This document shows, piece by piece, positions 56,801 to 64,000 of a stretch of DNA of 64,000 nucleotides. The position numbers and the translations under genes are program-made. The DNA lies in NCBI RefSeq assembly GCF_002878395.1, contig NC_061121.1, forward strand, positions 16,963,358 through 17,027,357, written 5' to 3'. Each line of letters starts with the position of its first letter. Position 1 is the stretch's first letter. A model generated the notes under the pieces. It was not told the origin of the DNA, ran no database searches, and worked only from the letters and a program-made list of their open reading frames with translations. The stretch is from Capsicum annuum. Taxonomy: Eukaryota; Streptophyta; Magnoliopsida; Solanales; Solanaceae.

Positions 56801-57090
56801 GACGGTGTTTTCCTTACTTTATTCACCTGTCAATTATATTGGTTGATAGAATTAAGGTTCGTAAATGACTCCCATCCAGAGTTAACTGCAATTAAGGATA
56901 ACATCACCGCTGGACATAAGGAAAACACTGACTTTGTGGTCTGCGATGGGCTGCTATTCTTTAGAGGGCGATTGGTTATTCCAAGTGATTCGCCACTAAA
57001 ACAACATCTATTATATGAGTTTCATGATTCCAAAATTGGGGGTCACGCGGGGGTTACTCGCACTTTCCACAAGGTATCTTCGAATTTTTT
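53883..57090 (+). pseudogene. Ty3/gypsy gag-pol, decayed and interrupted
   Basis: Gag begins at ATG 53883 (MVDTGLQQLEVSHMGLSQKV; LSHFYGDDPEAWIFQVEWYF). A CCHC knuckle CYHCDEKYTPTHKC lies near 54759. The protease carries LLDGGSDHNF (about 55010), where the family has D-[ST]-G at the active site. Reverse transcriptase motifs [37 protein letters not shown] lie about 55705-55940. RNase H is 56268-56657 (FHVETDASGVGIGAILSQ). The integrase zinc-binding region (56960-57085) reads FHDSKIGGHAGVTRTFHKV and is cut at 57090 by the next LTR element. More than ten stops and several frameshifts. The RT style suits a chromovirus-like lineage; the exact clade is uncertain. Confidence 0.9.
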
Positions 57091-59196
57091 TGTAACACCC
57101 CATAAAAGTTGTACATGGATTAGCCTTTAATAGAGTGCTCTTAGACTTAAAAAGTTGAAAATTTTTCTAAGTGTAATGAGGACTTAGAGTCATTTTAGCT
57201 GGAAATCTTCGGGATACAACTTTTCAACCTTCGCGATATCTATTTTTTGATTTTCAAGTTACGTTACGATCGGGAAAGCTCATAGTACATCTAGGATAAG
57301 TTTTGGAATTTTTCGGAGTGCATAAGGCTGTGTTTGGATTTCAAAACAGTAGCAAAACGCATAGCCTATTGCCCAATTTTCAGCATTTCAGGATCAACTT
57401 CAAACCATCATAACTCCCTGTATATAATGAACTGTGTGAGATATAATATATCAAATGAAATATCTTTGAGTTATCTTTCAAATGCAGTTGGTTTCATCCA
57501 ATTTGAGTATATGACCAAGAAGTTATAATCGATTTACTCCAGCCTATCAAATTGTCAACTGAGGGACAGATTAGACCTTAATTGTTCCTTAGGGGTATTT
57601 TGGTCATTCTCCACCCCTATATATACCACCAAAACGGGATTTAATCCCTCAAACGCCATAATACACATACTTTCCCCAAAATTGCTCAAGAACTCTCCTT
57701 AGGGTTTCAAAGTAAAAACCCAAATAGTTCAAGATTCAACCGTAGATTTTCAAAGATAATTACATATTCAGAAACACCAATCTGCGAGCTTCAAGAAACA
57801 TCTAGTACCTTCGGAAATAGAGGTACATGGGGTTATCTCAAAAGTCTCATCGGCTTTAAAATTCATCTTTTCAAAATGGGGGTTTTGAAATTACGAATAT
57901 GATTATGTTTTAAACGTTTTATGATATTGATTTGGTCTTTAGGCCTATTCCCGAAGTGGTTTGATATATGATATATGTATATGCATGCATTCCGAAAAGA
58001 TGTTAACTTGAGAGCATGAATTATATGAAATCCCTCTCTTTATATGATTTTGTTTTGAATTTTCATACGATGTGAATTGTTTGAAATCATCTTGACAAGT
58101 ATGATATGAAACATTTTGAAAGTGAATATGATTTTTGACTTGCAAGGAGAGGGTTATTATGTTGAAACATGATGAATATAATGGTTGCATGAAGTAATGA
58201 TATGATATTGATGGCTTGCAAGTCGGGTATGACGATACCCAATAGAATATGATATGTGATTAAATCAAATAAAGTTTGAATGCATTGATTTTATATGAGA
58301 TAGGTGGATGCCCGAAGAAGGGGTTTGAGTGTAAGGGCTCATCGCTGGAAACCGTGTTTGCCTACACGAGAATTTGGTACCAGGCTAAGTGATCTTGTGT
58401 ACTTAACTTTATGTCATTCCCAAATTGGGACTATAGGTAGGAGCCCAGGCTAAGTGATCTTGGGCACTACCATTGGGTTGAGACACCATGCTTTGTGGTC
58501 TTGCATGTCTCTCCCTCACTTATACTCTAATTTCGATGGCAACCAAGGTTTGACAGTTGGTGTAAATATTATATTAGGGTATTCCACCTAGCTCAACTGC
58601 ATTACATTGTTATTGAAAACTATTACATTTTGCCCATGTGTTTTCAAATGACTTGATATGAAACTGCTTTATAATGGCTCTCAACTATATTTTGTAAAAA
58701 TATTATGTTTTGTTTTGATATCTCTGCAGGCCAGTACTTTTGTGCTGACCCCCTTCCTTCCCAACTTTCAGGTTCGGAGGCTCAGTCTAGGGGTCAAGAG
58801 AATCAGTAGATCTTTCAGACAGAGTTGCAGAGACAAGTGGTGAGCCTTCTATATTTCAGAAGGACTTATGTCCTGCAGTCCTTTATCTTATATTGGGTTT
58901 TGGGGTCTACTGGGGGCCTTGTCCCAGTTTATATATAGTTACTTGACTCAGTCATTTGTTAGAGATTTTTGCAGACGGTTATTTAGAGGTTGATTCATGT
59001 TGTGGTTACTTTATTTCCCTGTTATTGTTCTTTTTCATATTTATGGCCATGTTTCCATATTATTGTGTTTCTTCTGCATTACTTTGATCATATGAATTGT
59101 GTGCATGATTACCAGACAGATAAGGGTGTTTCGGGCCTTCATGGTTCGGGATACTCGTTACGGCCAGGGCCCTAGGCCCCGATTCGGGTCGTGACA
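57091..59196 (+). repeat. 5' LTR of the Tekay/Del-type element, 2106 bp
   Basis: It begins TGTAACACCCCATAAAAG and ends GATTCGGGTCGTGACA. TATATATACC at about 57618-57627 is a candidate TATA box. It shares blocks with the minus-strand solo LTR at 38345-40580. Reading frames inside it are short and not genes. Confidence 0.92.
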
Positions 59197-59200
59197 AACT

Positions 59201-59214
59201 TGGTATCAAAGCAC
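59201..59214 (+). other. Primer-binding site, initiator-Met tRNA type
   Basis: TGGTATCAAAGCAC lies four bases after the LTR. It is one mismatch away from the usual TGGTATCAGAGC core. Confidence 0.85.
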
Positions 59215-62200
59215 GGTTCATGGTCCCAGGGTGTCTACGAAATCACATCGAGTAGAGTCTTGTTTATGGGTGTGTAGCGCGCCACACTTATAAGCAGGAG
59301 GCTACACGACATTTAGGAATGTCTTTTTTTTTTCATGTTCTAGTTTGTGCAACTGAGTCAGAATGTTCCTCCTTCATACTCTAATTCATGATATAATGAC
59401 ATCCATACGAAAGTAAAATCATCCCAAATTCTTTCCTTACTCTGATGTTCTCAGTCCCGTCACATTTCTGGGGTGATTCAAGTGCCAAAGTTTAGAGTCT
59501 AAATGGTATTGTCCCTTTGGATCGCATCATGTAAGATCTTAAAATTGTGCAAGGACTTGAGAAGAGTCCATTATTGCTTTAAAGTGTATGAGTTCTAGTG
59601 TGAACCTTGATCTTGACAAAATCATGCTTTTCAGCCTTCTATATTAAGTATATTCGGCCCTTTTCAAAAATTTATGTTGTAGATGTCATGCCTAAGGGAA
59701 AAGATATGTAGTAGAAGTGTTGGAATTGTATTTCCACCCAAATAGTAGTATAAGTTAAAGTGTCGGTGTCATGAACTATTGGTAGCAAGTAGCGTGTGTG
59801 GATTGTATGATAATCTGTGGAGGATATATTTGACTCAGATTTTTTTATCTATACAAAGTAAGATGTGTATTCTTAGATTATGGAATATTGTGTGACAAGT
59901 TTCTATCTCTTGAAAATATTTTATCATCGTGTTGGTGAAACTAAAAAGTCTAGTGTAGCCGTGTGGGGCTCTTTCGATTCACTAGCATAGTTGCCTTGTC
60001 ATTCATCTTATTTTCTTGTTCAAACCACAAAAAAATCAAAGTCTAGTGAAGCCGTGTGAGGCCTATTTTGATTCACTAGCAATTTGCCGTTCAACGTGTT
60101 GTTCTTGTGTTGGTTGAATATATGTATAGCTGAATCTTTTTGCATGAGATAGAGTTGGTAATGAAGCGATTCGTCCTTGTATGTTAGTTTATTAGTAGAA
60201 GATAGAGAAGGAGTTATTAGGCGAGGTGAATTGTCCTTGCTTGAAGTATGAAAATGACCAGCTTAGCCAATAGGTTAAAAGTATAGACTCATGGTTGTTG
60301 TGGACTTTGAAGGTAGTGTAAATGTACGCTTGGGTAAGTAATTGTGATGTGAGAAAGCATTATAGGTAGATATGATTGTACGGGGTTATAATATAAGGAT
60401 AAGGTTGATCATGTCTATTATGAGGCTTTAACCCCCTTGACCCTCTTTTCATTGGTAGTTGTAAACTAGTGCTACTTGTGAGAAGGTATGTAGTAGATTT
60501 TCGAGATATTTGGGTAGAATTTCCCAATTTGATAGATTAGTATATTTATATTATGTTGCATTCTTCATTGGTAGTAAATGATTGATACTAAACTATAGGC
60601 TTGAATTTAAATGGTGTGGTGGTAAATAGTGGCACGAGTTTGATGATGCATGTTTTGTGGGATTAAATTAGTAGGCTTAATGTGCTGATGGATTATGATA
60701 AGGAAAACCGTTAGGTCATGATCGATTATTGTGGTTATGAAGTTCTAGTGCACTAGTGTTTTATGATGTTTATTTCATAGTTTCCAAGTGAAAATTTTGT
60801 GTAAGGTTGGGTTGGAAATCATGCATATCACTTGATATTAAGTTTGAATAGTTGATGTCCATGAAGGTGGATGTGAAGATTTCTTGGTTAATGAATACTA
60901 GTTGTATAGAAGTGATCTAATAGACTTAAACGGTGCATGCAATAGAGTAAGTTTATTTGATTCATAGTGGTGTATGATATTGTATGTATGATGTAAAAGT
61001 ATGCCTAAGGTGACATGAGGTTGCGGCATTTTTCTAAGGCTATTACTTATTGTGCGTGGCTAGTGGTACCATTGAATTGTTAAGTGGATAAAGACTAGTT
61101 AGATGGTACATGGTGATCTAAATATCCATGTTAAGGTGTTTTGATTGATAGTGTTGGGCCTTTTGTGGTGATCTTAATTCTCATAGTAGAGGGATATAAA
61201 TTTGGAGTCGCAATAGTGGTAGGCTCTGTCGAAAGAGATATGGTTCATCAAAGGCTTGGTGATATCCATGTTAAGTGTTAGCATCTAAGCTTGATTTTTG
61301 AAGGTTGAACCGATAGAATAAGTGTGCAAGCATTATACTATGCCTATTGGTGGCTAGAGAAAGATAGAGTGTATCCTGGAAGGTAGTCATTCGGGCTAAG
61401 TTCTATGATATGCATGTATTGTTATTTTTTTTTCAGACCCTAGAGTGCAGTAAGTGTAGTTCAGTTAGAATCTAGTAAAGGATCTCCCAAACTCTAAATG
61501 ATGACTTGAAGCTAAGGGGGAGATGACAGAACGAATGACCAAGTAAGGCTCTCAGATTCTAGTAGTGATGCAGTATGATTGAAAACATTAGAAAGTGAGG
61601 GTGAATCTCAACCCATTCTTACCTCAGTATTCTTTTTCAGTTATCCGGATGCTTACTCATACCTTACAATTCAGTTCTGTGATCATAGTTCATGATTCTT
61701 GTATATGATAGAGAGTCATGTACTCTTCCAATTCCAAGATAATGAGTTCTAGTTCATTCAAGTAGTCGGAATCACATTCCTTATGTTAGGAACTCTAGTT
61801 GAGGTCATGCAACTCATGACGCATGTACTCACTCTTTATAGTGTGCTCATTCCCGTATAAAAATCTTCTCATGCTTCAGGGTCTTATGTTTTAACCTTTT
61901 AGTGATCCTTCCTATGCAATGATAGTGGTGATGATGTAAATGTTCTTGTTGATGGAAGTTCATAATACGCTTGTTTAGATAAGGCCATAAGTATGAAGTA
62001 AGATTTGGGGTCAAGTCTTTGATACACATGATGTTTAGTGGAAAAGTTTGTGTGTGTATGTTTTTAGGATAGCACGTGGGAGTTATATTGATAATAGTAT
62101 AGAAACTATGTGAAGTATGTATTTATGGGTGTTTGCCTTGAAGTTAATATGTGGTTATAAATTAGGCTTGAATGACGTTTTGGGATTGTAGTGGAAGGTC

Positions 62201-63459
62201 GCAATATGCATTAGCGACTTCATATTAAGAGTTCAGAGTAGTCATTGAAGTGGTAAGGCATGTTATGCTTAGAATGTGATCTTTGAAAGAGGTATAGAAG
62301 GTGGCATCATATGGTTTAGAATAATAGCGTGGTGTAGCATATCGTATTTTTGTGACTTAGAGTTAGGCTTGATCGCGGGGTAAGGATTAAGCTATTTTAG
62401 ACATTAGTAGAAAAATTTGTCAATGCTCATATGAGAAATTTAAGCTGAATTGAATGAATATCATATTTATAGGGAATAGTATAGTTAAGGGATATTCGGG
62501 AAGTGCGCTAAGCCTGAAAGTAAGAAGTGGTATTGCCAAAGGTCTAAAAATTCTATCCTAATTTAGGAGTTATATGTCTATATTCCAGACTGCAGAGCAG
62601 TGTCAATGTTGGCATTTCCTCAGTTGGATGTCTTGTGTAATCCATACCCAAGATTCGTGGCTCCCTATTACTATTAGAACTTCTTTAGAGAGAGTGTTGA
62701 AGAGATACTCCAGTTAAGTATGAAGGTCCAGCATAATTCAATCTGTATAGTCAGTAAGTCAGTTTAACAGGCAGATTCGCATGACTTGTTTTCTCGTCTT
62801 TTCATTTATTCATGCTACCCGAAATCTCAGACATGCTACTATTCCAAGATAGAGTATATCAGTAGTTGCGAGTATAGCTTAGTTCATGTGTCATGCATTA
62901 GATTCAGATTACAGATGTTCAGTTATGATTCAATTTGTAGGTGCCTAGTGCATCGCCTCAATTTTTTTCGAGTATTTTAATGAATTAAGCATTCATAGAG
63001 GGACATAGTGTCCCAAGGGGGAGATACCTCATTCAATTGCATGCATAGATTCTTATTACAAGCCTCACACCAGTTATCATTGCGTAATCAGTCATACATT
63101 CATACGTTAGTCCAGTCAGATATGCATGCATTAAAAATACATGTTCAATAGAAAAAGTGCAGCTTATCAGTGTATTTAGTGCTGCGTTCATGAGAATAAC
63201 TCAGTCACAGATCCATGCATTAGATATGCATGTTCATTATGAGAATTCAGCTTATGAATAGCTTCAGTCATGTATTCCATGCATCAGATATGCGTGTCCG
63301 ATATAAGAATTCAGAATATCAATAGTTCCAGCCATATGGTCATGTTTCAGATTAGTGTATTCTTTATTAGAGGACATGTCGTGTTCGCATTATTCTATAT
63401 CTTTAAGGCTTCAACAAGTTCCTACCCATCATTCGAGGACGAATGATCCCAAGGGGGAG
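59215..63459 (+). other. Non-coding internal region of the Tekay/Del-type element
   Basis: About 4.2 kb without recognisable coding. A 50-bp motif, GTCTAGTG-AGCCGTGTG-GGC, then TTCGATTCACTAGCA, occurs twice (about 59949-59990 and 60040-60081). GGGGGAGAT tracts like the real polypurine tract occur at about 61516 and 63017. Near the 3' end, ATGCATTAGATATGCATG-like words recur every 70-90 bases (about 63120-63300). Confidence 0.7.
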
Positions 63460-63473
63460 ATAATGTACCACCC
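63460..63473 (+). other. Polypurine tract
   Basis: CAAGGGGGAGATAA directly precedes the 3' LTR, in the position and form expected for plus-strand priming in gypsy elements. Confidence 0.85.
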
Positions 63474-64000
63474 CGTAAAAGTCATGCATGGATTAGCCTT
63501 TAATAGAGTGCCCTTAGACTTAAAAACTTGAAAAATTTTTAAGTGTAATGAGGACTTAGAGTCATTTTAGCTGGCAATCTTCGGGATACAACTTTTCAAC
63601 CTTCCCAACATCCGTTTTTAGATTTTCAAGTTGCGTTATCTCATAGTATATCTTGGATAAGTTTTGGAATTTTTTGGAACACATAAGGCTGCATTTGGAT
63701 TTCAAAACAATAGCAAAACGCATAGCCTATTGCCCAGTTTTCATCATTTTAGGGTCAAATTCAAACAATCATAACTCCCTGTATATAATGAACTCTGTGA
63801 GCTATAATATATCAAACGAAATCTCCTTGAGGCCTCTTTCAAATGCAGCTTCTTTCATCCAATTTGAGTATACAAGTAAAAAGTTATAATCGATTTACTC
63901 CAGCCTATCAAACTGTCAACTCAGGGACAAATTTGACCTTAATTGTTCCTTAGGGGTATTTTGGTCATCCTCCACCCCTATATATACCACCAACACGGGA
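63474..64000 (+). repeat. 3' LTR of the Tekay/Del-type element (first 527 bp)
   Basis: It begins TGTACCACCCCGTAAAAG and follows the 5' LTR closely (GGATTAGCCTTTAATAGAGT, GAGTCATTTTAGCTGG, CGCATAGCCTATTGCCCA). It has about a dozen or more substitutions and a small deletion near 63635 relative to 57250. The window ends inside it. Confidence 0.92.

Larger units (their letters stand above)
57091..64000 (+). mobile_element. Tekay/Del-type LTR element with no detectable coding region (LARD-like), runs off the window
   Basis: The 5' LTR is 57091-59196, the PBS 59201-59214, the internal region 59215-63459, the PPT 63460-63473 and the 3' LTR starts at 63474, cut by the window end. LTR starts TGTAACACCCC / TGTACCACCCC and the end GGGTCGTGACA are of chromovirus Tekay/Del style. 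No frame longer than about 80 codons and no gag, protease, RT or integrase motif was seen in the 4.3-kb internal region, so the element is non-autonomous. It is inserted in the gypsy integrase; the left flank TTTTT is the candidate TSD. Confidence 0.85.

Noticed and set aside
53883..57090. Endogenous pararetrovirus (caulimovirid) rather than retrotransposon
   Set aside because: The order gag-protease-RT-RNase H-integrase, the PBS-like motif and the integrase zinc-binding region fit Ty3/gypsy. No movement-protein or coat-protein region was seen.

Overview
The window is nuclear plant DNA dominated by transposons, most probably from a Solanaceae species. The clade is inferred from three things: RTE-type LINE 3' tails ending in (TTG)n, long chromovirus LTRs of the TGTAACAACCC...GTCGTGA type, and MULE families with long tandem TIRs. 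I could not run a search to confirm it. Only one host gene looks intact: a two-exon GT34 glycosyltransferase (13186-14964, xyloglucan xylosyltransferase, XXT5-like), a Golgi enzyme of cell-wall synthesis. Nearly everything else is a stack of transposable elements. Many have boundaries I could fix to the base by target-site duplications (TSDs).

Layout. 1-2059: LTR-retrotransposon remnants. 2060-2478: two HMG-CoA reductase fragments in opposite orientation. 2718-12570: a 9.85-kb Mutator-like element (MULE) with the 9-bp TSD AAGTGTTCA. It carries a decayed MuDR transposase, a 60-bp tandem array, a 780-bp foldback, a structurally intact GRF-zinc-finger-like gene and a decayed DUF1985 gene on the opposite strand. 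13186-14964: the GT34 gene, with a LINE/SINE tail in its intron. 15755-17375: an AT-rich tandem array with embedded hairpins. 17713-24033: a Pack-MULE-like element (TSD TTTTAATTT) holding two inverted pieces of an aspartic protease gene. An RTE LINE sits in it (19063-23699, TSD GTAGTACATTGA), and a hAT MITE sits in the LINE (19084-19982, TSD GCTTCCGG). 24159-27350: a MULE-like element built on a 110-bp tandem repeat between pyrimidine-rich and purine-rich arms. 27550-28684: a long-TIR MULE (TSD TTTTTAATA).

30213-about 35436: Helitron-like units. 36267-42183: a CACTA element with a captured LRR fragment, hit by a solo chromovirus LTR (38345-40580, TSD TTACC). 44503-44826: an F-box-associated-domain fragment. 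45277-53555: an L1 LINE whose ORF1 is split by a 264-bp insertion (TSD GGACT) and by a complete antisense Ty1/copia element (46155-51927, TSD AGAAC). 53575-57090: a decayed Ty3/gypsy element. It is interrupted in its integrase zinc-binding region by a Tekay/Del-type LTR element (57091 to beyond the window end) whose internal region appears to be non-coding.

The genes do not form a pathway. The window is best read as a nested insertion history around one cell-wall gene. The points of most interest are the GRF and DUF1985 genes inside the 9.85-kb MULE, its foldback and recurrent GTCTA-N3-TAGAC palindromes, and two independent cases in which gene fragments lie in inverted arrangement.
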